Shown: positions 19,496 to 28,071 of the stretch, one piece after another
Numbering within the stretch: the stretch's first letter is position 1
Layout: every line of letters begins with the position of its first letter
Assembly: GCA_019115825.1 (NCBI GenBank)
Contig: DXCV01000033.1
Span: 1-64,000, forward strand
Length of the DNA stretch: 64,000 nucleotides
Direction of reading: 5' to 3'
From: Candidatus Bacteroides pullicola
GTDB lineage: Bacteria; Bacteroidota; Bacteroidia; Bacteroidales; Bacteroidaceae
Notes under the pieces: generated by a model
The model's database searches: none
What the model was told of the DNA's origin: nothing
Seen by the model: only the letters and a program-made list of their open reading frames with translations
Position numbers and translations under genes: made by a program

Positions 19496-21025
19496 ATGAA
19501 ACTGAGAAATTATAAGCAATATATCATTGGCGGACTGTTGGCAGGAGGACTCCTGAACTTTTCCGCCTGCAGCCTGGATTACGATCCTCTGGCTTCTTAT
19601 TCCGATGTCACCGAAGGCGTCCAGGATGAAGAGGGCGAACAACTGGAGTTTGCCACAAAGGCCGACGTGGAGTCCGCGCTCCAAGCACTCTATCAGCTGA
19701 TCCGCGACCGCATGGAACACTGGTACATGGACCAGCTGCTCATGGGCGACAGCCATTCGGACAATGCCTACGGCGGTTCCACGGATGGCGGCGTCATCAA
19801 CTACGAGAACAATTCCATCGACGCCAACAATCCCAACATCGTGCGCGACTGGGACCGCTTCATGGCCGATGCCACCCAGGCCACGCGCATCATCAACAAT
19901 GTGGACCTGGTGCCCGACGCCTCTTTCTCGGAATCCGAGCGCAACAGCATCAAGGCGCAGGCCATGATTTTCCGTGCCTTCATCTGGTTCGAGATGACGC
20001 GCATGTGGGGAAACATCCCCTTGAACACTGTCTTGCCGCCCGACATCACGGCCGACAACATCGAGGAGGTATATCCCGACTACTTCCCGCCTCAGAACAC
20101 GCAGCAGGAAGCCTATGAGAAGATCGAGGAAGACCTGCTCTATGCCGTGCAGTATGCGCCCGATACAGACCAGGCCGACAAGACTTTGTTCTCAAACGAC
20201 GTGGCACGCGCCCTCTTGGCCAAGATTTATGCCGAGAAGCCGATGCGCGATTACAACAAGGTCATCCAGTATTGCGATGAACTGGAAGCCCATGGCTATG
20301 GTCTGGCCGACAGCTTCTCCGACCTGTTCGGCATGAACGAGACGGTGACGGACATGAAGATGCGCAACACCCGCGAAGGCATCCTCGAGGCCCAGTTCCC
20401 GGCTTCGGGCGGCAACTGGATGGCGTGGATGTTCGGCCGCGACCTCTTGGACTATGATTATTCCTTCACTTGGGCCAAGTGGATCACGCCTTCCCGCAAC
20501 TTGGTAGCCGCCTTCGAGCAAGCCGGCGACACGGAGCGTTACAACGAGACCATCGTCTGGTACGAGTGCTCTTGGAGCAACTACTATCCTTCCGATCACT
20601 ACGCTTTTGCCTACAAATGCCGTTCGGGCGCCAGCAGCATGATTTACCTGCGCTTTGCCGACATCCTTCTGCTGAAGGCTGAAGCCTGCCTGCGTGGCGA
20701 CAACAAGGACCTGAATGCCGCTGCCGACATCATCGACCGCATCCGCGAGCGTGCCGGTCTGGCTCCGCTGTCGGCCTCCGTGCGTGGCAATGAAGCCAGC
20801 CTGTGGGAAGCCTACAAGCTGGAGCGTCGCCTCGAGCTGGCTTTGGAGGGACAGCGTTGGTATGACCTCTGCCGTTGGGACGAAGTGGAGAACGTGATGA
20901 ACAACATCGACGACGAAGGCCGTGCAGCCAACGTCAACCCGTACAACGCCAATTCCTACTTGATGCCTCTCCCGCAGACCGTGCTGGACAGCAACGAGAA
21001 TCTGGTGCAGAATCCCGGATATTAA
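19496..21025 (+). CDS. SusD/RagB-family glycan-binding lipoprotein (GH30 locus)
   Basis: This 509-residue surface lipoprotein (lipobox FSAC, Cys25) forms the lid of the neighbouring SusC channel. It has the SusD N-terminal helical region, the conserved middle part with LRFADILLLKAEACLRG, the IRERAGL segment, and the C-terminal LERRLELALEGQRWYDLCRW and LMPLPQTVLDSNENLVQNPGY. Its ligand should match the product of the GH30 enzyme next door. Confidence 0.95.
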   Translation: MKLRNYKQYIIGGLLAGGLLNFSACSLDYDPLASYSDVTEGVQDEEGEQLEFATKADVESALQALYQLIRDRMEHWYMDQLLMGDSHSDNAYGGSTDGGVINYENNSIDANNPNIVRDWDRFMADATQATRIINNVDLVPDASFSESERNSIKAQAMIFRAFIWFEMTRMWGNIPLNTVLPPDITADNIEEVYPDYFPPQNTQQEAYEKIEEDLLYAVQYAPDTDQADKTLFSNDVARALLAKIYAEKPMRDYNKVIQYCDELEAHGYGLADSFSDLFGMNETVTDMKMRNTREGILEAQFPASGGNWMAWMFGRDLLDYDYSFTWAKWITPSRNLVAAFEQAGDTERYNETIVWYECSWSNYYPSDHYAFAYKCRSGASSMIYLRFADILLLKAEACLRGDNKDLNAAADIIDRIRERAGLAPLSASVRGNEASLWEAYKLERRLELALEGQRWYDLCRWDEVENVMNNIDDEGRAANVNPYNANSYLMPLPQTVLDSNENLVQNPGY

Positions 21026-21114
21026 TCAGGATGTGGATGTTTTCGAATAACAAGTTTACGGATTTCAATAGGTTTTTAATATACGATTAGCAAATATAAA
21101 AAGAAGTAAAGAAT

Positions 21115-22632
21115 ATGAGAATATTGATAGACAAGACCAAAGTCATGGCTCTCCTGCTTTGCATGAGCTTTACGGCCTGTATGGCTTGCAGCGATTCCAA
21201 TGACGGTACGGGCACTACACCCGAGCCGGAGCCGGAACCAGTGCCTACGGATGGCGTCAGCTACTACCTCACCACGTCCAACCGTGCCTATGACTTGACG
21301 CCCGGCACCTTGGATTTTGGCGAGGGCAGTAACATGTCGCCCAGTACGGTGCGCCTTGACCCTGCCACGCGCTACCAGCAGATGGACGGTTTTGGTGCGG
21401 CCATCACCGGCTCTACCAGCTACAACCTCTCGCTAATGCCCGCGGAGGCACGCGCAAAGTTCCTCGAAGAGACCTTCTCGCCGGAACATTACGGCTACAG
21501 TTATGTCCGCATCGCCATCGGCTGTTCGGATTTTTCCATTGCCGGCGAATATACTTGTTGCGACACGGAAGGTATTGAGAACTTCGCCTTGACCACTGAG
21601 GAGACCGACTACGTCATCCCGGCCTTGAAGCAAATCCTGGCCATCAACCCTGATGTGAAGATCATCGCGGCTCCCTGGACGTGTCCCCGCTGGATGAAGG
21701 TGGAAGACCTGCAGAGCCTCAAGCCTTATAACTCATGGACAGGCGGACAGCTTAATCCCAAGTATTACCAGGACTACGCCACTTACTTCGTCAAGTGGCT
21801 TCAGGCCTTCAAGGATGCAGGCGTGGACGTTGATGCCATTTCCGTGGAGAATGAACCGCTGAACCGCGGCAATTCCGCCTCCCTCTACATGGGCTGGGAG
21901 GAACAACGCGACTTTGTCAAGACGGCTCTTGGCCCCGCCTTGCAGCAGAACGGCTTCGGGCATGTGCAGATCTATGCCTTCGACCATAACTATAACTACG
22001 ACAACATCGCCGAACAGCAGGATTATTCGCTGAAGATCTTCCAGGATGCCGAGGCGAAGAAGTACTTCACCGGCACGGCCTTCCACGACTATGGCGGCAC
22101 GCGCGACGAGTTGCAGGATGTCCATCAGAAAGCTCCCGACATGGAACTGCTCTTCACTGAGACTTCCATCGGCGAGTGGAACAATGGCCGCGACCTCAGC
22201 CAGACGCTCAACCGCGACATGGAGAACATCGCCTTGGGCACGGTGAACAACTGGTGCGTGGGTGTCATCGTCTGGAACCTGATGCTGGACAGCGACCAAG
22301 GTCCTTACGGAGGCCCGGGCGCCTGCACCACCTGCTATGGCGCCGTGGATGTGGACAACACGAACTACACCACCATAACCCGCAACTCGCACTATTACAT
22401 CATCGCCCACTTGGCATCTGTGGTCAAGCCAGGCGCCACGCGCATCGGCACTTCCGGTTATACGGATGAAGGAATCGTTTACGCCGCTTTTGAGAATACC
22501 GACGGCACGTATGCCTTCGTCTTGAGCAATGCCAACCAGGAGGCCCAACGCGTCACCGTGGACGATGGCACGCATTACTTCTCCTTCGAGGTACCTGCAC
22601 GGGCGGCTATCTCTTATAGATGGAAGAAGTGA
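21115..22632 (+). CDS. GH30-family glycoside hydrolase lipoprotein, probable endo-beta-1,6-glucanase
   Basis: This 505-residue (beta/alpha)8 hydrolase has a lipobox (MACS, Cys25), a short acidic linker (TPEPEPEPEP) and the GH30 entry motif QQMDGFGAAITGSTSYNL. The acid/base is Glu247 in ENEP and the nucleophile is Glu349 in FTETS; both are present, and a C-terminal beta-sandwich follows. GH30 covers glucosylceramidase, beta-1,6-glucanase and xylanase activities. The cell-surface lipoprotein form and the gene order match the B. thetaiotaomicron beta-1,6-glucan locus (BT3310-BT3313), so cleavage of pustulan-like or fungal beta-1,6-glucan is the best inference. The subfamily was not tested. Confidence 0.88.
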   Translation: MRILIDKTKVMALLLCMSFTACMACSDSNDGTGTTPEPEPEPVPTDGVSYYLTTSNRAYDLTPGTLDFGEGSNMSPSTVRLDPATRYQQMDGFGAAITGSTSYNLSLMPAEARAKFLEETFSPEHYGYSYVRIAIGCSDFSIAGEYTCCDTEGIENFALTTEETDYVIPALKQILAINPDVKIIAAPWTCPRWMKVEDLQSLKPYNSWTGGQLNPKYYQDYATYFVKWLQAFKDAGVDVDAISVENEPLNRGNSASLYMGWEEQRDFVKTALGPALQQNGFGHVQIYAFDHNYNYDNIAEQQDYSLKIFQDAEAKKYFTGTAFHDYGGTRDELQDVHQKAPDMELLFTETSIGEWNNGRDLSQTLNRDMENIALGTVNNWCVGVIVWNLMLDSDQGPYGGPGACTTCYGAVDVDNTNYTTITRNSHYYIIAHLASVVKPGATRIGTSGYTDEGIVYAAFENTDGTYAFVLSNANQEAQRVTVDDGTHYFSFEVPARAAISYRWKK

Positions 22633-22691
22633 GGGGAATAAGAACTGCGCTTCGCGCATAGATTATCATTTATTTAACAAAAAAGAAAACC

Positions 22692-24044
22692 ATGAAGAAA
22701 TTGAATCTCTTATATCTGTCGGCCCTGATAGCAGGGATACTGACGTTGGGAGCCTGTGACGATGAGGACAACGCGCCGGGCAATCCCGTGATGGACATCA
22801 AGACCGAGGTGGGCAGCGCCTGCTTTGGCGATAGCCTGGAGTTTACTGTGAATGCTTCGGATGCGGACGTGCCGCTCTCCACCCTGAAGGCACAACTTTA
22901 TTTCAGCGAGGAGATGGTGGGCGAGACCGTCATCCGCACCAAGGAAAGCGGCGTGGATTATACGGGCAAGATTTACGTCCCCTTCCTCAAGAATGTGCCC
23001 GATGGTACCGCCACGCTGAAGTTCATCTTGCAAAACATTCACTTCACCATTACGGAACAGACGGTGGCCGTGGCTTGCACGCGCCCGCAGTATGACCACC
23101 TCGTGCTGGTGGCCGAGGATGGCACGCAATACGACATGCCGCGCACGGGGCAGAACCAATATGCCGTGACGGCCGAGTTCCCCCAAAAGCTTAATGCCTA
23201 TATTGTGGCGCCGGCCTATGGCGCTGCCGGCAATGAGTTGACTTTTGGATACTCCAACGGTGAAATTGTCGATGGCAGCACCGCCAACATCCCCTTCTCC
23301 AATCTGGAGGCAGGCGAATATACCGTGACCTTCAATACGTTGACCTACGAGGCTGGGCCATTCCTCACCGTCAACATGAACGGGCAGGAATTTACTCAGG
23401 TGGATGCCAATACCATGAAGGTGGAAATGGCGTTGACCCAAGGCGAAGCCATCACCTTCGAGGGTGTGCCCGATTATGAAAGCTGGTGGATTGATCCGGA
23501 CTTCTTTGCCGAGGATGCAGAAGGCAACCTGACCTTTGTGCCCATCAGTGGCAACTATCGTGTCACGGCCGATATGCAGAAGCAGTACTTCAAGGTGGAG
23601 GTGCTGGACGGCGCCATGTCCGATGCCACCCTTCAGGACGATGGTACCGGCGCGCTTTGGATTGTGGGTGGTAGTGGCTCGAAAGGGACAGAGGCCATCG
23701 GCAAGCCCTCGCATGCCGGTGCGCCCAGTTGGGACGGCGGCAACGGTGCCATCTGCATGTCGCCCATCGCACCGACCACTTACCAAATCACTCTGGTGGC
23801 AGGACAGCAGATTACGTCCGATGGCGCAAACTTCAAGTTCTACGGTGGAAAGAACTGGGCTAATGAATACAAGAGCGACCGCATGAGTACGGATAGCGAC
23901 ATCTTCGTGGTCAACCCTGGTCCTAATGATGACGGAAACGTCTGGTTGGCCGAAGGCGTTACCTTGGAGGAAGGAGCTACTTACGTCATTACCGTGGACA
24001 TGAGCGACCCCGCCCATGCCGTGATGCACGCGGTGAAGAAGTGA
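22692..24044 (+). CDS. SusE/SusF-like surface glycan-binding lipoprotein
   Basis: This 450-residue lipoprotein (lipobox LGAC, Cys22, followed by the acidic surface-export signal DDEDN) is made of beta-sandwich repeats. A PKD/Ig-like N-terminal domain covers about residues 30-130, with a central region and a C-terminal domain (FKFYGGKNWANEY, LEEGATYVITVDMSDP) like the SusE/SusF starch-binding modules. It probably belongs to the DUF5121/DUF5125-type families. As last gene of the locus it likely holds the glycan at the cell surface for the GH30 enzyme. Aromatic residues (YESWWIDPDFF) could form the binding platform. Confidence 0.82.
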   Translation: MKKLNLLYLSALIAGILTLGACDDEDNAPGNPVMDIKTEVGSACFGDSLEFTVNASDADVPLSTLKAQLYFSEEMVGETVIRTKESGVDYTGKIYVPFLKNVPDGTATLKFILQNIHFTITEQTVAVACTRPQYDHLVLVAEDGTQYDMPRTGQNQYAVTAEFPQKLNAYIVAPAYGAAGNELTFGYSNGEIVDGSTANIPFSNLEAGEYTVTFNTLTYEAGPFLTVNMNGQEFTQVDANTMKVEMALTQGEAITFEGVPDYESWWIDPDFFAEDAEGNLTFVPISGNYRVTADMQKQYFKVEVLDGAMSDATLQDDGTGALWIVGGSGSKGTEAIGKPSHAGAPSWDGGNGAICMSPIAPTTYQITLVAGQQITSDGANFKFYGGKNWANEYKSDRMSTDSDIFVVNPGPNDDGNVWLAEGVTLEEGATYVITVDMSDPAHAVMHAVKK

Positions 24045-24071
24045 TTCTTGCAGATTCATTCTAATATATTG

Positions 24072-24108
24072 AAGCACCCCGGTAGCAGTTGCTGTTATCG
24101 GGGTGCTT
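24072..24108 (+). terminator. Hairpin terminator of the GH30 locus
   Basis: AAGCACCCCG (24072-24081) and CGGGGTGCTT (24099-24108) are perfectly paired arms with a 17-base loop. The T-run after it is weak, so termination may be partial. Confidence 0.7.
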
Positions 24109-24134
24109 CTCATATCGGCGTGCGAGTTTTTTCT

Positions 24135-24239
24135 TTAATACCCGAAATCTTTTCCCTCGTCAGTTCCGTCACGGGTCCCAGCTTGCGTAGAGCCTCCATG
24201 TTGAGGTCTTTCTCCGGCGGTCCGTTTCAAAGGTTTCAT
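24135..24239 (-). pseudogene. Short minus-strand ORF, possible gene remnant
   Basis: A 34-codon frame starts at 24239, preceded at 24272-24279 by TATCTTTG on the same strand. In the next frame the same stretch reads EALRKLGPVTELTREKISGIKEK before a stop near 24109, which looks more protein-like than the ATG-led frame. It may be the frameshifted end of a lost gene. No family was recognised. Confidence 0.25.
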
Positions 24240-24292
24240 AGGGTTGATGTATTTACTTTGTCATTGTCCTGCAAAGATATGCGTTTTTTTCC

Positions 24293-24300
24293 TACCTTTG
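24293..24300 (+). promoter_or_regulatory. -7 box of prfB
   Basis: TACCTTTG is a perfect TAnnTTTG match with a leader of about 37 bases to the ATG at 24345. Confidence 0.6.
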
Positions 24301-24344
24301 CACGTTGAAAGGCAAATAATGACAAAATCAGACTTATTACAACA

Positions 24345-25463
24345 ATGATAACCATCGAACAACTGAAGGACGTCCGGGAGCGCACCGAAGCGTTGAACCG
24401 CTACCTGGATATCGAAGGCAAGAAGATACAAGTGGAGGAAGAACAGCTGCGCACGCAGGCGCCCGGATTCTGGGACGACCAGAAGGCTGCCGAGGCGCAG
24501 ATGAAGAAGGTGAAGGGCCTGCAGCAATGGATCAGCGGCTACAACGAGGTGAAGACCCTGGCCGACGAACTGCAACTGGCCTTCGACTTCCACAAGGACG
24601 AGCTGGTGAGCGAGGAAGAGGTGGACGAGGCTTACGCCAAGGCCGTGGCCGCCGTGGAGGCCCTGGAGTTGAAGAACATGCTGCGCGACGAGGCGGACCA
24701 GATGGACTGCGTGCTGAAAATCAACTCCGGCGCGGGCGGCACCGAGAGCCAGGACTGGGCCAGCATGCTGATGCGCATGTACCTGCGCTATGCCGAGACG
24801 CACGGCTACAAGACTTCCATCGCCAACCTGCAGGAGGGCGACGAGGCGGGCATCAAGACCTGCACTATCGAGATCAGCGGCCCGTATGCCTACGGTTACC
24901 TGAAGGGGGAGAACGGTGTGCACCGTCTGGTGCGCGTGTCGCCCTACAATGCCCAGGGCAAGCGCATGACCTCCTTTGCCTCCGTATTTGTCACGCCCTT
25001 GGTGGACGACACCATCGAGGTGACCATCGAGCCGGCACGTCTGTCGTGGGATACCTTCCGAAGCGGCGGCGCGGGTGGTCAGAACGTGAACAAGGTAGAG
25101 TCCGGCGTGCGCCTGCGCTACCAGTATAAGGATCCCTACACGGGCGAAGAGGAGGAAATCCTCATTGAGAACACCGAGACGCGCGACCAGCCCAAGAACC
25201 GCGAGAATGCCTTGCGACTGTTGCGCTCCATGCTGTATGACAAGGAGATGAAACACCGCATGGCCGAGCAGGCCAAGATTGAGGCGGGCAAGAAGAAAAT
25301 CGAGTGGGGCTCGCAGATACGCAGCTACGTCTTCGACGACCGCCGCGTCAAGGACCACCGCACCAACTACCAGACCTCGGACGTCAACGGCGTGATGGAC
25401 GGCAAGATAGACGGATTCATCAAGGCTTATCTGATGGAGTTCGCGGGAGAAGGCGAGGCGTAA
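24345..25463 (+). CDS. prfB: Peptide chain release factor 2
   Basis: This 372-residue class I release factor ends translation at UGA and UAA. Domain 1 is helical (residues 1-110). The peptidyl-transferase-centre motif GGQ is at residues 244-246 (SGGAGGQNVNKVES). The codon-recognition tripeptide, SPF in E. coli, is SPY here (199-201). The usual programmed +1 frameshift near codon 25 is absent: the whole protein reads in one frame (NRYLDIEGKK at that place), so the UGA-based autoregulation has been lost or was never present. Confidence 0.96.
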   Translation: MITIEQLKDVRERTEALNRYLDIEGKKIQVEEEQLRTQAPGFWDDQKAAEAQMKKVKGLQQWISGYNEVKTLADELQLAFDFHKDELVSEEEVDEAYAKAVAAVEALELKNMLRDEADQMDCVLKINSGAGGTESQDWASMLMRMYLRYAETHGYKTSIANLQEGDEAGIKTCTIEISGPYAYGYLKGENGVHRLVRVSPYNAQGKRMTSFASVFVTPLVDDTIEVTIEPARLSWDTFRSGGAGGQNVNKVESGVRLRYQYKDPYTGEEEEILIENTETRDQPKNRENALRLLRSMLYDKEMKHRMAEQAKIEAGKKKIEWGSQIRSYVFDDRRVKDHRTNYQTSDVNGVMDGKIDGFIKAYLMEFAGEGEA

Positions 25464-25488
25464 GCACTGACTCTTGAAGCATAATTCA

Positions 25489-25554
25489 GGCGCGGATTGC
25501 GCGGATTACACGGAGATGATTGGAGTCATCCGTGAAATTCGCGAGATCCGCGCC
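25489..25554. repeat. Imperfect inverted repeat after prfB
   Basis: Arms 25489-25514 and 25529-25554 are imperfect reverse complements; the outer nine bases GGCGCGGAT pair exactly, as do the inner TCCGTG ends. It is related to the palindrome at 1638-1716 and lies between the convergent prfB and TonB-receptor genes, where it may act as a terminator for both. Confidence 0.7.
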
Positions 25555-25576
25555 TAAGTTGTTCTTGTACTTCCTT

Positions 25577-27457
25577 TCAGAAACTCACGCTCACCCCGCC
25601 CAGGAATGTCGCCTTGGGCATCGGATAGCCTGCCATAATCTCATACCGTTGCGCCAGCAGGTTCTCCCCACGCACAAAGAGCGAAGCGTAGGGGCAGAGA
25701 CGGTAGGAGGCGCGGACATTCCACAGGACAAAGTCCTCCGTCGTGGCATCAGTGCCTACCGAGGTATAGAGACCTTTTATATATTGCAGGCCCGTGGAGA
25801 CCGCCCAACGCCCTTGGTGGAAGTCGGCCCCGGCGTAGAGCTTGTGCTGCGGCGCGGAGATGACGGGATTCTCCATGTGTACCCAGCTGTAATTGGCGTT
25901 GACACTCCAGCGTGGGTTGATGCGCCAGGCGGCGTTGGCCTCTAGCCCCCAGTTCTCTATCTCGCCGCTGTTCACGTTGTGCGGACGGCCATCCACGCGG
26001 GTGGTCATGATGAGGTTGTCGCCGTTGATGTAGAAGAGGTTGGCCCCGTAGGTCAGTGCACCGTCCAGTTGCGTCTGCGTGAAAGACAGTTCATAGTTCA
26101 TCAGGCGCTCCGGTTTCAGGTCGGGATTTTGCGGAGGAAACATGTACATCTCGCGGATGGTGGGGTTGCGGAAGCCCTTGCTCACCATCGCCTTCAGTTC
26201 GGCGCGGTGGGGCAGGTGGAAGGCCAGGCCGCCTTGAGGAACAAGCTCCGTGCCCACGTGCGAATGATGGTCTACGCGGAGGCCTGCGTTCAGCGAGAGC
26301 CACGAGCCGAAGTCCTGGCGGAAGTCCACGTAGCCGGCTATCTCGTCCTGCTTCTTGTCCACGCCGGGGGTGCGTGCGCCGTCGGCCACTGCTTCGTTCC
26401 ACGACTCGCCGCCGAAGTGCTGGTAGTCGATGCCCACAGTCAGACGGTTGCCCTCGTACAGCTCCGCGCTTTGGTACCACGACACACCCATCATCAGGTC
26501 CTTGCTGTGGAAGAGCGATTCCTGCGGCTCCTCGCCGGGGCCGTAGCCGTCGTTTATCTTGTGTCGTCCCCAGTTGTAGAAGAAGCTCAGTGCACCGGAC
26601 GTGCGTTCGTAGTGGTTTTCCAGCATCGCCGATGCCATGCCACGGGTAATGCGTGAATCGTTGTCCGTGAGCGGGGAGAAGGTCTCGCCTGGGTTGGACG
26701 CGTTGAAGTGCGTCACGTTCACGTCGCCCCACAGACGCCAGTTCTGTGTCAGGTCGTAGGCCAGTTTGGCGTAGCCGCTATATTGTTCGAAGGCCATATC
26801 CGGGCGATGTCCGTCCGTGCGGTTGTAGGAGAAGGCGGCGGTGCTGCTGAATCGTCCGCTACGCACGCGGTTGACGCCTTCGGCCTGCAGCGTGCCGTAA
26901 GAGCCCGCACCTATATTAATATCGGTTTTCACGCCGTCCTCCTGCATCCGTCGGGTGACGATGTTGATGACGCCGCCCATCGCGTTGGAGCCGTAGAGCA
27001 CCGAGGCAGGTCCTCGTAGCACCTCCACACGTTCGGCCAGCATCGTTTGGTAGGAGTCGGAGATGGGGTGGCCGAAGAGGCCCATGTATTGTGGATGCCC
27101 GTCGATGAGCACCAGCATCTGCGAGCTGCCCGACAGGCCGCGCATACTCAATCCGCCCGCCGCACCCGTGGACACGCCGTAGCCCATCACGCCGCGGCTG
27201 GTGACGAAAAGGCCGGGCACTTGCTCCGTCAGGGCGGGGAGAATGGAGGGCTGGTAACGTCCTTCCAGTTGCGGACGGCCCACAACAGAGATGGTCATGG
27301 GCAGGTGGCGGATGTCGGTGGCGTTGCGCGTGCCGGTCACCACCACTTCGTGCAATACGTGATTGCCGTCCGTGACGAGGCTGTCAAGGGGTTCGGCGGC
27401 TCCGGCGGCAGTGGCCAGGCCGAGGGAGAGCAGGGAGAGGGTCAGTAGTTTCTTCAT
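25577..27457 (-). CDS. TonB-dependent outer membrane receptor (BtuB/FepA type)
   Basis: This 626-residue TonB-dependent receptor of the shorter, non-SusC type imports a metal complex, vitamin or siderophore. It has a signal peptide (ATAAGAAEP), a TonB-box-like VLHEVVVTGTRN, a plug domain (MLVLIDGHPQYMG, ERVEVLRGPASVLYGSNAMGGVINIVT) and a 22-strand-type barrel with the C-terminal NLLAQRYEIMAGYPMPKATFLGGVSVSF region ending in Phe. No partner genes (TonB, ABC transporter) are adjacent, so the ligand is unknown. Its upstream region is occupied by repeat copy B. Confidence 0.92.
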   Translation of the reverse strand: MKKLLTLSLLSLGLATAAGAAEPLDSLVTDGNHVLHEVVVTGTRNATDIRHLPMTISVVGRPQLEGRYQPSILPALTEQVPGLFVTSRGVMGYGVSTGAAGGLSMRGLSGSSQMLVLIDGHPQYMGLFGHPISDSYQTMLAERVEVLRGPASVLYGSNAMGGVINIVTRRMQEDGVKTDINIGAGSYGTLQAEGVNRVRSGRFSSTAAFSYNRTDGHRPDMAFEQYSGYAKLAYDLTQNWRLWGDVNVTHFNASNPGETFSPLTDNDSRITRGMASAMLENHYERTSGALSFFYNWGRHKINDGYGPGEEPQESLFHSKDLMMGVSWYQSAELYEGNRLTVGIDYQHFGGESWNEAVADGARTPGVDKKQDEIAGYVDFRQDFGSWLSLNAGLRVDHHSHVGTELVPQGGLAFHLPHRAELKAMVSKGFRNPTIREMYMFPPQNPDLKPERLMNYELSFTQTQLDGALTYGANLFYINGDNLIMTTRVDGRPHNVNSGEIENWGLEANAAWRINPRWSVNANYSWVHMENPVISAPQHKLYAGADFHQGRWAVSTGLQYIKGLYTSVGTDATTEDFVLWNVRASYRLCPYASLFVRGENLLAQRYEIMAGYPMPKATFLGGVSVSF

Positions 27458-27492
27458 ATTCTATAAAGTATATAATTTGCAGGTGTGTAAAA

Positions 27493-27750
27493 CAAATGAT
27501 AATTTATCGGTGATTATTCAAACACAGAGACACGGAGATACAGAGTTCATAAGTAGCATTGCTGCCACACGAGTCTTTTTAAAAGCACAGAGGGGCGGCG
27601 TTGCCGCCAAGAGGTCACGGAGAACAGTTCTTGCCTCTTTGTAGTGACGAAGTCACAAACTCTGTGCTCTCCCGCTAACAATGAAATGGACGGTATCAAT
27701 AAAACTTTGTGTCTTAGTGTCTCTGTGTTGAAATCTAATTTCCTATTTAT
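27493..27750 (-). repeat. MITE-like dispersed repeat, copy B
   Basis: This is the reverse-complement copy of 8181-8433, with a small indel in the middle and an extra 8 bases near one end (two overlapping CTCTGTATCTCCGTGTC-type units). Outside the repeat the flanks are unrelated, which shows a discrete mobile or duplicated unit. It separates the divergent TonB-receptor and small membrane-protein genes. Confidence 0.9.
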
Positions 27751-27863
27751 ATAATCGCGCCGCAAAGGTAAGGCGTTCTGTATGCTTGCGGGTTATCTTT
27801 ATTACAGAAAATGCTACCAGTATCACTGAAATGGGACAGGAAGTTAATTTTTTCCTCCAATCG

Positions 27864-27895
27864 CTTGCAAACTTCCCGAATTTGGTCTTACTTTG
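27864..27895 (+). promoter_or_regulatory. Promoter of the small membrane protein / CYTH / MgtC operon
   Basis: CTTG (27864-27867), a 20-bp spacer and TTACTTTG (27888-27895) fit the Bacteroides promoter with one mismatch in each box. The -33 region CGCTTGCAAACT is identical to the one before the Rpn gene at 7200. Confidence 0.45.
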
Positions 27896-27930
27896 CTTCC
27901 GTTGAACCTAAAACTAAACATAGTTATATC

Positions 27931-28068
27931 ATGGGAAAGAGTAATAAAAACCGCGTGACACACACGCAACGTGAAGAAGAACAGGGCAAGAAAGTCCTCC
28001 GTGGAATGACCATTGTCGCCATCATCTTGATCATCATCATGCTGGTGGCCTACACCGTATGGGCTTGA
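27931..28068 (+). CDS. Small single-pass membrane protein, 45 residues
   Basis: It starts with a charged N-terminus (GKSNKNRVTHTQREEEQGKK), followed by one transmembrane helix (TIVAIILIIIMLVAYTVWA). The ATG at 27931 is chosen over an in-frame upstream start because it follows the promoter and gives a compact protein. It ends 3 bp before the CYTH gene and is clearly in one operon with it. No family was recognised; function unknown. Confidence 0.75.
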   Translation: MGKSNKNRVTHTQREEEQGKKVLRGMTIVAIILIIIMLVAYTVWA

Positions 28069-28071
28069 GCC

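Noticed and set aside
24345-24450. Programmed +1 frameshift in prfB
   Set aside because: The frame is open from the ATG through the place where the UGA shift site normally lies, and the full N-terminal domain is read without a shift.
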